Below, in pieces: positions 1 through 11,600 of a stretch of DNA of 64,000 bases (position 1 is the first letter of the stretch; each line of letters starts with the position of its first letter). The notes under the pieces are model-generated. The model was not told where the DNA came from. It did no database searches and saw only the letters and a list, made by a program, of their open reading frames with translations. Source of the stretch: Calvatia gigantea (lineage: Eukaryota; Basidiomycota; Agaricomycetes; Agaricales; Lycoperdaceae); NCBI GenBank assembly GCA_025093985.1, contig JACAAK010000012.1:1612001-1676000 (forward strand), in the 5' to 3' direction. The translations under genes were made by a program, and so were the position numbers.

Positions 1-1839
1 TCCCAACGCTCGCAGCAGGAGATAGAAGCGTATAAACGGAAACGCCAGGCAGAATGGAAGCGGAAACAGGGCGGAAACTCCTTTCTGGACCACCTCGTCG
101 TCACAGTGCGCGGTGGCAAGGGCGGTGACGGATGTGCGGCCTTTCACCGTGAAAAATTTAAACCCTTTGGTCCACCATCTGGTGGAAATGGTGGTCAGGG
201 AGGAGACGTGCATTTTCTGCCAACTCCAACCCTCAGCACCCTCTCGACTATTTCTAACCGCATCGTGGGTCACAACGGCGAACACGGGAAGGGGACCTGG
301 CAGAACGGAAAGGCCGGTGAGCCCCTTGTCATAAAAGTACCCCTCGGGACTGTTGTCAAGGAACTCAGGAGGAACGATCCAAGAAGGACGAAGGACGAAT
401 GGGAGAGCGAAGAGGAATCAATGACGGCGGCTGGTCTAGCCACGGGGGAGCGCGTAGAACGTATGAGGGAGAAGCGGTGGGTACATTACCCAGGACATGG
501 AGAAACCAATGTTCAACGGGATGACTTCAAAGAAGTAGAAGCATCCATGTACAAACTCGAACGAGAGCGTCGGCTAGCACGGCGGAGACGACTCGACGAA
601 AATCCTATATTTCTGGACCTGGACAAGAATGAAGCCAACACAACACCTTCAACTACTGAAGCTGATAATGCTCCCCTTGGTATTCGACAACCCGAGTACT
701 TAGGCCATCTCATCGCCCAAGGTGGACAGGGTGGTCTCGGAAATCCCCATTTTGTGTCTTCGTCGAACCGGACACCTCGCTATGCAACTCGAGGGCACGA
801 AGGCGAAAGGGTCACTCTCTTCCTCGAACTAAAGCTTCTAGCAGATATTGGCCTTGTAGGGATGCCCAATGCGGGGAAAAGCACGCTCCTTCGGGCTCTT
901 ACCGGGGGCCGAGCTAGAACCGATGTCGCCAGATATGCCTTTACTACACTTAACCCTGTAGTAGGTATCGTACGCGTCGCAGAAAATGGGATATTCGAAG
1001 GCGAACTCGTCCCTGATGACACCATCTATGACGAGACCAAGCTCGAGGAACAAGCATTTGAAGAGAAAATGAAGCGAGGGGAATTCGCTGATTCGCTTAC
1101 CAGAAACCAGCTGCGGAACGTTTACACTCCCGAAGCGCCATTACCTGCCATCGATGCTCACTCAGAGTCAATACCAACCCGGCCGGGCCATCATTTTGAT
1201 CTCTATGAATCCTTCCGTTTCACTCTTGCCGATAATCCGGGTCTCATTGAAAATTCTGCTTCACCATTCGCACATGCAGGTCTTGGTCATTCGTTCTTAC
1301 GTGCCATTGAACGCTCTCCTGTTCTTATTTGTGTCGTCGACTTTTCTGCTAGTAGTCAACCCCAACCCGAAAATTCCAATCCACCGCCCGAGTCCGGTAT
1401 CACTACGTCATCTTCTACTGTGGCGGCTGCGGTCAGCGAAGCGACAGAAAGTGATGAATCGAAAACTGAAGAGAGACATATTGATCCCGTAACAATCGAC
1501 GTCGACCCTTGCAGAGTAATCAAAATTCTTAAAAACGAGTTGGAGGCGTATCAAAACGCCATGTCATCACGAATCAAGATGGTTATCGCTAACAAGGCTG
1601 ACCTCGTCGCCGCACAATCTCCTGAGGCGCCACTGCCGTCGGTAGAAGAAGCCAAAACACGTTTGAAACAACTTGAGGAGTGTGTGAAGAAAGAGTTGGG
1701 CGAGGATGTGGTTGTGGTTCCTGTTTCTGCGAAGTATAGGATGAATTTAAGGAAGGTGGTAGCGTTGATGAAGGGGTATGTTGAGGATGCTAGGGCTGAG
1801 AAGTTGGCGCTGGCGCAGGAAGCGGAGGAGAAAGGTTAG
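1..1839 (+). CDS. MTG2: Mitochondrial Obg-family GTPase (Mtg2-like), 5' end outside window
   Basis: The frame is open from base 1 to the stop at 1837-1839, so the N-terminus, including any targeting peptide, lies off the window. The first visible residues form the glycine-rich Obg fold (VRGGKGGDGCAAF at about 100-138, then GGNGGQGGDV). The GTPase domain follows: G1 GMPNAGKST at about 859-885, a YAFTT/LNP G2 region, G3 DNPG at 1231-1242, G4 NKAD at 1591-1602 and G5 SAK at about 1725. Obg GTPases bind the large ribosomal subunit and act in its late assembly; the fungal Mtg2 branch works in mitochondria. Two acidic, low-complexity insertions, one inside the Obg fold and one between G3 and G4, make it longer than bacterial Obg, as is common in fungi. 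The assignment to the mitochondrial branch is inferred. Confidence 0.93.
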   Translation, partial: SQRSQQEIEAYKRKRQAEWKRKQGGNSFLDHLVVTVRGGKGGDGCAAFHREKFKPFGPPSGGNGGQGGDVHFLPTPTLSTLSTISNRIVGHNGEHGKGTWQNGKAGEPLVIKVPLGTVVKELRRNDPRRTKDEWESEEESMTAAGLATGERVERMREKRWVHYPGHGETNVQRDDFKEVEASMYKLERERRLARRRRLDENPIFLDLDKNEANTTPSTTEADNAPLGIRQPEYLGHLIAQGGQGGLGNPHFVSSSNRTPRYATRGHEGERVTLFLELKLLADIGLVGMPNAGKSTLLRALTGGRARTDVARYAFTTLNPVVGIVRVAENGIFEGELVPDDTIYDETKLEEQAFEEKMKRGEFADSLTRNQLRNVYTPEAPLPAIDAHSESIPTRPGHHFDLYESFRFTLADNPGLIENSASPFAHAGLGHSFLRAIERSPVLICVVDFSASSQPQPENSNPPPESGITTSSSTVAAAVSEATESDESKTEERHIDPVTIDVDPCRVIKILKNELEAYQNAMSSRIKMVIANKADLVAAQSPEAPLPSVEEAKTRLKQLEECVKKELGEDVVVVPVSAKYRMNLRKVVALMKGYVEDARAEKLALAQEAEEKG

Positions 1840-2289
1840 TAAAGTGGGGATGTCAAGATAAAGGACACGTTTGGCCCGCATACCTTATTTTTACTAATTC
1901 GAGATAGCTCAATAGATATAAGTCATCAGACTCATGTTAGTATGGACCCCTTCGTATACCAAGTTAAATCTCCTTTGCCACGCCACACCGGGTCTGAGGG
2001 AACTCCATAGGATCACTCCCCTCCCACTCGGACTGGCGCCAAAGATTATTGATCGTGAGTGGTGTTGTAACGGGTGTGACTACAACCGGCTAGGTATATT
2101 AACAGCTAAGAATTTTCAGTGATATAAAAAATATTTGGCGGACAAAAGATCGAGCTTCCAAAGCCTTGTACATATCCACCATAACTCACTATGCTGAGTA
2201 TGCCGCTAGGCACGTATGCACGAGCTGTTCACATAGCAATCCTGCTGATTGAAAAGCATTCCTCAAATCAGCCTGTTAACCGTCAGGTG
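1840..2289. other. Convergent intergenic region
   Basis: This 450-bp stretch separates the Obg stop from the stop of the oppositely oriented HsbA-like gene. It should hold both 3' untranslated regions. No coding pattern or repeat was seen. Confidence 0.5.
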
Positions 2290-2885
2290 TCAACCAATCC
2301 CGTCAGGAGCCAAGGAAGTGGTACTGACAGGTGCATTGGCAACCAACAGGTCAGCGAGGTTGTCAGTGCTAGCATCGATGCTTGTCAGATCTTGTTTGAG
2401 CAGAGCAGGCAACCCGCCAATGGGGAGAGCGTCGAAAGCTGGTTTATCGTGAATCAATTTGTTAGTTGCGTCCGGTACAACTGTGGCGCATAGGTTTTGG
2501 AAAACCGGGAGGATCAATACCCCATCAGCTTCGGAAAACGGACCCGTGTTCTACCAACCCCCGGAGTTCGGTGAGGAGTCGAAGAGGTGTAATGGGAACT
2601 ACACACCACGACTGTGGCTATCGCGGTATTAGTCGCATTTTGAGTAAGGCTCAAATCGTTGTGAACTGTCTGCCAAATGTCAGTACACTATTTCGAGAGT
2701 CAGTCAATGGCAGCGTCATCCAGTACCAGAGCAGCAGCAAGAGTGGTCGGAGGGACCGCAAGGGCATCGCTAACCATCTCCCATTTGTTTGTGAGGTCCT
2801 GCAGGGCGGTTACAATGTCTGCACCAGTAGCTGATGAAACAGGGATGGAAGAAAGAGCTAACAAAATAAGAGTTTTTACGAGCAT
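2290..2885 (-). CDS. Secreted HsbA-like (hydrophobic surface-binding) protein
   Basis: Three exons fit in phase: 2885-2727, 2669-2603 and 2528-2290, giving 154 residues. Intron 1 (57 nt) has a TACTGAC branch site close to its CAG. The protein starts with a signal peptide (MLVKTLILLALSSIPVSSATG). The mature part shows the order of motifs of the HsbA family: ADIVTALQDLTNKW, then AALTVHNDLSLTQNATNTAI, then a conserved DG, then KPAFDALPIGGLPALLKQDL and a final helix. HsbA proteins are secreted fungal proteins that coat hydrophobic surfaces and can recruit cutinase- or polyesterase-like enzymes; some are cell-wall antigens. The family call rests on motif order seen by eye. It faces the Obg gene tail to tail. 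Confidence 0.78.
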
Positions 2886-5139
2886 TTGCAGTGTGAAAGG
2901 ATGGGAGAGATCGGAAAGGTGCGTGAAACATGAGGTTGGCCGAGTGGTTTTATGCTAGATGTGGCGAAGGAGAGCCATCTGGGGACATACTTGCTTTCCA
3001 AGTTCTCGGATAGTCCGTCACCTTCGGCTCTTTAGTACTCTCACTCCATGTGATTGCAGCTGCAATCTAGTCATCGGGTCCGCATCGATGAGTACCATTT
3101 AGCAGGGGATATTCAGCATGGCGTCCCAACCATTTTCTTCCCTCCGTCTCTCACGATGTCCAGCAAATTAATGGAATTTGAGTGGAAAAGATTTCGAGAG
3201 CACAGGGTACGGAAACGGCTTGATTTCGAATCCCGAACCGGCAGCCTGAGACGCCCTCAAGGCAAGTAGATATCAGAGAGCGAAGAGACCTATCGTCTTG
3301 CATAAGTAGGTGTGTGTATTGTTTATTTTGACATCCACGAACTCCCCCAAAAACTCATGTAGGTACCCTGGATTGCTTGGCAACAGAACTACGGAAAATC
3401 ACGCCTTGCGGCTCACGGCCTGTGACTTGCCTGCGGTACACGTGGCTCTCCGGTCGTGTTAACAATGGGCGATGGCGACTGCCTCGAGGCTGGTCCTTGA
3501 GGCAATCTCGCTGGCTCCAAACTACGAACCTTGGACACCAAAAAGTGCAAGGCAAGTAGCCGCCCTTGGCCTCCAGCTACTGGGTCGCAACAACTCCTGT
3601 CCAATCCCATTTTATTAATTACCAGTAATCTCCAACTTGAAGCCGGATTCCTGGTGTGGTCGACAGCATGAGATCCTACGCGGTTCGCGGGAATCACCTC
3701 CTGTGGCTTTCCCAATCGACGTGCAGTCACGTCTGCTGTTTTAAACTTGATTAACTTGGGTGTATGACCCCGAGCGAAGACCTGTCGAGTGGGAATAGAA
3801 TCATCCGTTGCGTTAGAAGGAGCCCTGTTAGTACCACAATGTATCAGCATCCTTCACAAATCGGGGGGTTCCGCCAATTTTCAACTCCGAAGACTCGGCT
3901 TCTGGCGGCGTCCAATTTCGTTCGATCGCAAGTTTGCGGTGATTTCAAGCGCTTCAACGCTGAAGAACCGCAGCCGAAGCAGGCATGACGTTTTTTGATG
4001 GGATTGGATGATATGTGAGCTCATTCTGAGGACAGGCACACTAAAATGAAAAGCTCGCGAGCTCTAACCTGAGGAGTTTATGGGACCCCGGATAGGGTTG
4101 CTTTTAAGGTGGGAAGTGATAAACCTTGTTGCCGCTGTCACTGGAAGGTATTCCAACCTCCCATTTGCTTCGACAATAGAGTGGCGAAGGCTATTGATAT
4201 CTCATTGTTTCTGGCGTCATACATGCATGTGAAGGCGCTTTCGAGTAATCCTCGGGTTAGATTAACGACGTAGGGTGTGAATGCGGAACATGGGGTAACA
4301 TAAGGGATCAGTCGGAAGTATACCAGTGCTACTTACTAGAGCGGTGCTCCATGCGGCAGCTTTCTTAGATAACACTTTTCCAGGTTGAGCATGGGACGAG
4401 ATGAAGTGACGAGATGGCGTTCACGTAAAACTGAAGTGGAGACAAGTGCGTTAGGTAACTAGGCCACTCTTTGTGACTGCGTGCATTGTGATCGTCGCGC
4501 CCATAACCGTGACGTCCCGTCCTTTGTGTCATGCCGGTCACATTGCTCGATATTCGTGCACAAGGTGGTGGCTAGTGGGTGTTCCTGGCATGTTTTCAAT
4601 GGGATGCCGAAACTGAGGCCGACGTATCACAGGTATGGCCTTGCCTAGACCAAATATCCTAAGGTGGTTCAGCGGGTTTGTGATAGTAGGTGAGATCGAA
4701 GGTTCATCTACATGTGCGGCCACTAAGAATAGCTAGAGATAGTCAATTTCATAAGACGTAAAGAAACAGAGAGAGGAAACGTGCGATTTATGAGGGGTTC
4801 CCCATCTATCTTTCATACTCGCCGGGACAACACCTGCATATTAATACAATGTGTAGTTGTCTGATTCAGTCACCTGAGCTTGATTGACGCAGCGAAATTA
4901 ATGAAATCCAGATCTTCCTTTGAGCCAGTCCGTTTTAACCTCATGAAGTGCAAAGTAGCTGGGGGGGGAACAATGTCCTGAGAGGGTTCTCAACAAATCC
5001 AGCCTTGCTTTCGGATGCAGTACATTGGAAGAATAGAACCTAAATAGGGCCACGCGACACTGGATTCTGTATGACGACCACAGCAGTGTGAAAGAAGGGC
5101 TGTGATAGGTTCTCATGTCAACCCGAGCTTGAGTGATCG

Positions 5140-5235
5140 AAGCCCCCAGCTGTTGGACTTTGTGAATGACTGTGACGGGGTTCAAACCCATGTGCTCCCG
5201 CGATGATTCACCACACCACTCGGTGGGCACTACCC
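5140..5235 (-). repeat. Possible tRNA-derived SINE head (A and B boxes)
   Basis: On the minus strand, CACCGAGTGGTG (about 5211-5228) resembles a pol III A box and GGGTTTGAACCCC (about 5178-5190) a B box. They lie about 30 nt apart, as in a tRNA gene. The B box can form a five-pair T stem with a seven-base loop. No full cloverleaf with acceptor and anticodon stems could be drawn, so a tRNA-derived SINE or pseudo-tRNA is more likely than a working tRNA. Confidence 0.35.
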
Positions 5236-8231
5236 CAACGGTGACATATTCTGATGTTGGCCATCTGGCTCAAAGAAAATCATGAGCCAGGTGGAAACAG
5301 GAGACCGGATCTGCGACGAAGTTAATTGTGCTGTGGAGGGTCACAGCTTGAGATGGCGAAGCGAGCTAACGCTGTTGACGATAATATGGCGGAACATTAG
5401 ATCCAGGGGTAATACAGTAAAAACGTGAAAATCGACTGAATAGTACTAACTAAGTGTAGCTGTTGCAATGGTCTTATTCGTTTGCCCTACCCGATGTTAA
5501 AATGTGCATAAATCTTTGCATCGTTTGGGGGTGGCTGATCAGTATCCCTCGCTTCATTTACAGATTCGTTTAAGACCGTCTGAAGGAACCGTTTGAAGGA
5601 CATTGAGTATAATATTTGAGAGGCATTGCGTGGAGTAGATGAGGTACTAAAAAAGTATTCTGATGGGAGGATTGGGTCCTCCGTGTTCCTATGTTCCTAG
5701 GTGCGTAAAGCTCCAGAGGCTAGCCCGTTGACCAATCACGTCAGAGTGTTCTGTGAGGAAGCATGTGTTTCAGATTTCTGTTCAGTCAAAATGAGTCTAG
5801 TCCATGACGAATACTTGTGATAAGTCGTTTGTTGAAGTTTGTGGCTCGAGCGTAGGTATTTAATTGGTTCGCTTTCCTGAGTCGTAAGTATAACAATAGA
5901 ATAGATATAACCGGTTGGTCATGATCTGTTCGTTCGAGGTACAATCACCTCTCACCCTTAGTCCAAGCTTGTGAAGTTCCAACTGTCGAATGACCAATGA
6001 AAGACGGTTTTTCTCAGGCGTTCTGAGATTGACTTTTGTCCACAGCTGTTTGAAAGTGATAGATGTGGTGCGCAACCGTGTGTCCGGAACAACCTTAGAG
6101 CGATATGTGCTCCGTATTAGGTACGAGCAATATCCGTAAGGGTGAAAGAAGATGGATAAGCTTGGAGTCATCAGAAAGAGGTGGCCTTAATGTGGAAGTT
6201 ATGTCATGGTATCTGAGTAAACACGCGACTTCAACTGAAAATAGGTAGTAATTGGGTCCGCTGACAGCCGGGTTAAATCGTGATCTGACAGTGAGTGGAA
6301 GTTATTCCCAGGCAAGCCCCTTCAAACACCAAACCAGGAAAGGATGTGTAAAGGCGCAGTAAAAGCGACTTGGTTTGGAGTGGGTTTTTGCCAGCATCTT
6401 GAATGATAAAGGGAGCCCATATCATCGAAACATCGTGGCTTCAGAAGAGATTGTTAGTATAGGGGTCATATGGATGCCGTAAGCCTGTAACTTGTCAATC
6501 GTGATGAAGAAGAAAGCCGACATACTTGTTTTGATGGATGCAAAGTTGGAGATCAACAGTGTTGGTGCCTGGGCTTTAAAGACAATATCAGACCTCGGTT
6601 GTAGAGGTCGATGAAAAGTTCTTCCTTGAGAAGCCGTTTGTCTGAAATACGCAGCGACCACTTTGAGGTAGGATTCCAATTTAGCTTTGCTTCAGAGGTA
6701 CCCACTACTTACCCAACGGGTCACTGGTCTTCTGCGTTGACATCAGGGAGAAGTTCGTGATTTTGACGGCATATTTGCATCGGTTGGATATGTTAATCGA
6801 GGGTAAGAGAGCCGTAACTCGTAACAATGATTTTGACATTGTCGCTTTAGGAATCAGGCTTGAATGCGCTTCAGGCCTTCCCAGGTTGGCGCTCTGATGT
6901 TCCTTTCATGGCCTGTGTGGATGACAGGATTTGAAACGGGGCCCTGGTTGCAGTGAGGCTGTATTCCCAGCCGAACAAGAAGCAGGTGGTTGAGACGATT
7001 AAATTAAAAGACTGTCATCTTGGTGATCGCGCCCGCTTTGTCTGTGGGATTTTTGTAACCCTTTCTTAGCAGATTGCGGAGAAAGGTATGCGGGACTCGG
7101 ATTGACATACCACCAGGCATGGGAACGTCGCATCAAAAGTATGCGATGTTGGAGGTGGCGTTTTATGGTAGCCATAGGACTCGGATATGCGGCTGACATT
7201 GTTTGTATACGACCCCGTCCCAAGCGGGCTCAGGGGAGAAGAATAGACGCTTTGATTTCGGGTTTCTGGCATGTGGGAGTGCGCTGGAGTACATCTGGTT
7301 GTTGAGAGAATTGCCTTAGATTTGTTAAGCATTTGGTAATGGCCTTGAGCTAGCTGGGATCTAGCTGGCTCTTCCCCACTCACATACATACGGTGTGATC
7401 GCCCATTGACAATAGTGCATTCGTGGTATTTGCACGACCATTACTGGACGTCGCTCACTTCATAAAACGAGGTCATAAGGTTTGGTCGTAAAAGCGGGAT
7501 ATGGGCTCTTTCGGAGGCACTTTCTAAACATGTTCCTGTGGAGTGCCTCCGCGTCTGGGCTCTCCATTTTCTATTTAATATTAAAAGCTCGAACCAGTTT
7601 GGATCATCCTTGACACTTCTCAACGTCGCTGATCTCCCTGTTCCGAAGACTGATTTGAGCTCAATGTCGGGGCATCCTGAAAGCAGTACCGTGTTCTTGT
7701 ACGGTTGAAGAAGCACAATGTCGAGATACCGGCGGCACGCCAAGGAGACATGGGACGTGGCTCTCATGCTGGGGGGGTGAGGGGTCTGCCACCGCTTCGG
7801 ACGGCCCAAGAAACCCCTCCAACTGCGTTGGAACCTAAATAAGACTAATACAACTTGAAACCTGGAAGCACTGGGAGAATGAACGAGCTACCCTGCGCGT
7901 TACGATAGCTGTTAGGATGCCCATATTGGAACTTCTGAACAAGTTGGGCCGTTGAATGCGTTTGTTTTTTGAGAGTATAGTCATAACATGATCCTGATGG
8001 GGGTAGAGAAGACTTGCATGTTTTAATCATGTTCCTGGGACATGGAAACAAACACGGGGTGGTGGCGGTTACGCTCCGCGGGCATCGCGTAGCGCTGAAA
8101 ATGACACTAGTTTGAGTGTCGAGCATTGGATGTGTGCTAGATGGTTTGGTTCGATCGCACCCATCTCTGCGAGCTCACCTGTAAGATATATGGGCGACAG
8201 AATATGAGGTGTGCTTGATTTCTCTGTTATG

Positions 8232-8242
8232 TCCGAGTCGGA
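8232..8242. promoter_or_regulatory. Palindrome TCCGAGTCGGA (everted CCG-N3-CGG), distal copy
   Basis: A perfect inverted repeat around a single G, about 366 bp upstream of the regulator's start codon. Everted or inverted CGG triplets are typical targets of Zn(II)2Cys6 dimers. It matches the second copy at 8424-8434. Confidence 0.4.
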
Positions 8243-8422
8243 TATGATGTTGTGCAGTAAAAGACGCAGTTTCTGTGCGTTTTCTGTACCTATGATGTAC
8301 TAGATCGACTGGGAAAGAGGGAGAAACGTTATCGGCAGCTGGCGAACTGGCTTAGCATCCTGCCGCGGCCCAATTTGGACAGGCACGATGATCTAGATCC
8401 CCATTTCCAAATCTGGCAGCGG

Positions 8423-8435
8423 ATCCGAGTCGGAT
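8423..8435. promoter_or_regulatory. Palindrome ATCCGAGTCGGAT (everted CCG-N3-CGG), proximal copy
   Basis: The same 11-base palindrome as at 8232-8242, extended by one pair on each side, about 174 bp before the start codon of the Zn(II)2Cys6 gene. It overlaps a CGGATCCG element at 8420-8427. Autoregulation is an inference. Confidence 0.42.
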
Positions 8436-8607
8436 GGATCGTGATCGCAGTGTGACTTGTAATGGGGGCGACTAGTCGTGACGGCATGTGTCACACAGAC
8501 CAGTCTCACCGTGGGCGGCCCTCTCCATTCAAGAAAACAAATCGAGGACATTGAGCCAGCCGTCATCGCTTTCTCCCTTTCCTTCCTCCCACCACCATCG
8601 TGGCCCC

Positions 8608-11600
8608 ATGGAGCAGCAGTCGCAACAGACAGCGTCGACCCCGTGAGCTCATCGTCCTCGCAGACACAGACAAAGTACTCATGATCTCTGTTTATAGCCA
8701 GATCCGCTCGCGCATCACCGTTGTCTGTGCAGAGGTAAACAGAGTCTGAATATCCTTGCTTCTACCTCATCCATTCTTTCTCTACAGTGTAAGCGTCTGA
8801 AGCTCAAATGCGATCGCCGTTCTCCCTGCAGTAGTTGCACTAAGCGGGATACCGTTGCAAGATGCATTTATTCACCTGCCGCAGCTGAAAAGGTGGACCT
8901 GCATTCACTCAATAATCGACTTATGCAGGTCGAGGCTACGTTAGCTCAATTGACGGCTGGAACGTTCCAATCCACCTATCCTCCTGCTCAGCCTCAAAAT
9001 GTGGTGAGCAACCCTCCAACGTTGGCTGCCCCAGCGGCAAATCCCACTCCAAGCCGAAGTATTTCCTTTCCTCCCAACAACCACCCACATCGCCACCATC
9101 CCGCTGCCGTAACGACGCACATACATGACTCACCATGTCCTCTTGCTCTTTCGTTGGATGAACTTCGTTCTGCATGGCTAGATTCAGTTGAACCGGGGCG
9201 ATTGAGTCGGGCCCCACTCGGGCGTTCTGCGCATCCCATTAAACTCGAACTCTCTCCTGTAGAGTTAGAACGCCAAACAAGACTCCGCACGAAATTGAAT
9301 CCTGGAACTTATCCCCACTCCCGCCATCCCAATCCCCAGGCCTTCTTGCCCCCGGTTAGCATATATTATCCTGCTCTCCCGCAGTCCCCCTATGGGTCTA
9401 CTTCGACATATTCTCCTTCTGTTCCCTCGGTCACTCCTGACGTCTTAGATTTACTGCCTAGCACCCCGACTTGTTTGCGGATTTTTGCGAAGGCGACGGT
9501 TGTTCTTAATCAGCGTCCCATACCTCTACCTGGAGGTTGGGGAGGTTTTGAGCACAGAGCTCTCGCCCTGTTGAATCGTCGCCCAGGCCCGACCTATCCT
9601 ACTAGCGCTGGGGATTCTCTACCCTCAAGCGACGGAGAATCCGAATCCGGTCGCTCTAGTGCTCCTTGGGAGGACAGCCAACCAGAGGAGAATCTGCCCT
9701 TGTTCGCTATAATGTCTGCAATCTTGGCTATTGGTGCTGCAGTCTCTCCCACAGACGTTTTTGGTACGGACCACGTCAATGCTGGTCTACTTCATGCCCT
9801 ATCCCAACAGGCTCTCTCCGTTTGGGAGACTTCACCCGCCAGAAAATCCGAGAGGGACTACATCTTATTCTTGATTGCTTGTCTTGCCGGTATTGGATAC
9901 CTTCTGCTTGTGACTCCCGAAGGTTCCAGAAACACCGAGGGGCCGGAAGACCAGGAATGCACTAGTGCAAAACCCCGTGTTATTTTTCCCTTGGTCAGTA
10001 TTTTCCTGAACACCCATCACCCCCGTGAAAGTCATGTTGATCGATCCCATAGGTTGGGAAAATGGTCAATGTTGCGAGGGAGATCGGTCTCGGGAAGGAG
10101 AAAGCCGTTTGGCGGGACGGTGAGGAGGAAGTTGGGTTCCGTCCTGATGAGAGGCAACGGGCATGGGATGATTTCCGACGAGTGATTTGGTGGGATGTGA
10201 TGTTCTATGATCTGTGAGTTTTTCTTGCTCTCAGGACAATATCATTCTATGGACGGCCTTAAACGTGCTCGTCAGATTTACTTCGGATGCGCTCGGCCAT
10301 CCTTCACTTATTTCCCCCTTGTCGTACTCCGCCAAAGTACCGGAACTGGTGGATGGCATCTATGACCAGAGTACGAGGAAATATATTATCGCACGTTGTC
10401 GGTACGTAATCCCTCAATTCCACTTCGTAACGCTTCTCGCTTTTTCGCGGAGTGTTATAGATTTCTGATGTTTGATTGTCTAATTCATCGAACTAGTCTC
10501 GTACATCTTATCCAGCGTGTCAAGCATCGATTGTCTCACCCAGACTGCTGTTGTGGGTACACATTTGTTCAAGCTGCCGCCCTTGAAGACGAAGTCAGGA
10601 GATGGAGCCGCGAGTCACTCGGTCAGAATGACGATGAGAATGGTGACGAGAGAAGGCACATTTGGGAATTGTCTATAACGGCCCAGCTTGTGATCTTAAG
10701 GGCATATGTTCCGTTCCTGATTTCCGCGAGCTCCGCGGCTGCCGCCAAGAGGCAAGCGAATGGGACGTCGGGTGTCAACAAAGTTGCTGGAAAGCTTGGA
10801 CCCGTTGATAAACCATCGATTCAAGGCAGTGCGACGGCCATGGCTACTCAGTCTTGCCTCGGTGCTGCTCAGGCAATCCTTCGTCTTGGGAACAAATTGC
10901 ATGTTTCACTTTCCAAAGAGTCTGGTGATGGGTCTACGCTGGCCGTACCGGTACTTATGGACCTCTACCCCCTCGAGAGGCTGGTTCTGGACGCAATTGT
11001 GATTACGCAGTCTTCGGCCGCCGTGTCGGTTGTCAGTGAGGCAGAGGTAAGGCGAGGGTTAGAAATTATGATTGAGAAGGAGGTCGCTTTGGGGAAGGAA
11101 AGGAAAGAGATCTGGGATATGATGAAGCAGCGAGTTCTTGCGACTGGCAAACTACAAATTCCTCACTTTCAACAAAACTCTCAACCCAACATGAAACGGA
11201 AGCACGGCCAACTGGACAGTCCTGTAGTCGCGAACGGTGATGTCACATCCAGCAAGAAGCAGAATATACCACCATCCAAGCACGCGAAGACGATGGGTAG
11301 CCATCCTGTCATTGGTGTGAGATATCGAGAGGGGCGAATGTTGTCGACTGGGCCTGTTCACACTAACGACGATTACGAGCGAAGGGACCCACGGAGAAGC
11401 TACACGTCCATGTCGAATACACCGGACATTGAGCTCAAAGTTGGCCAGGTGGGTAGATCGATTAAGGGATATACAAACATTGACGGACGGGCATTTTAGG
11501 GCACTCAAATGAATACTTCCTCTCAACTTCAACATCCACCCCAACAAACCCAGCAACATCTGGGTTCTTTCGTTAACTCTCCAACCAGTTTTTCTCCCGA

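Larger units (their letters stand above)
2886..8607. other. Gene-poor stretch upstream of the zinc-cluster regulator
   Basis: This 5.7 kb region has only short open frames without recognisable motifs on either strand. The longest is about 145 codons on the minus strand at 3413-3850, with no family resemblance and no clear splice partners. It contains the SINE-like trace at about 5140-5235 and, near its right end, the promoter sites described separately. Old transposon remains are likely but could not be named. Confidence 0.5.

Noticed and set aside
2931..2960. A-box-like TTGGCCGAGTGGTT, first thought to start a tRNA
   Set aside because: No B box follows within 60 nt and no cloverleaf can be drawn; the nearest B-box-like sequence is about 270 bp away.
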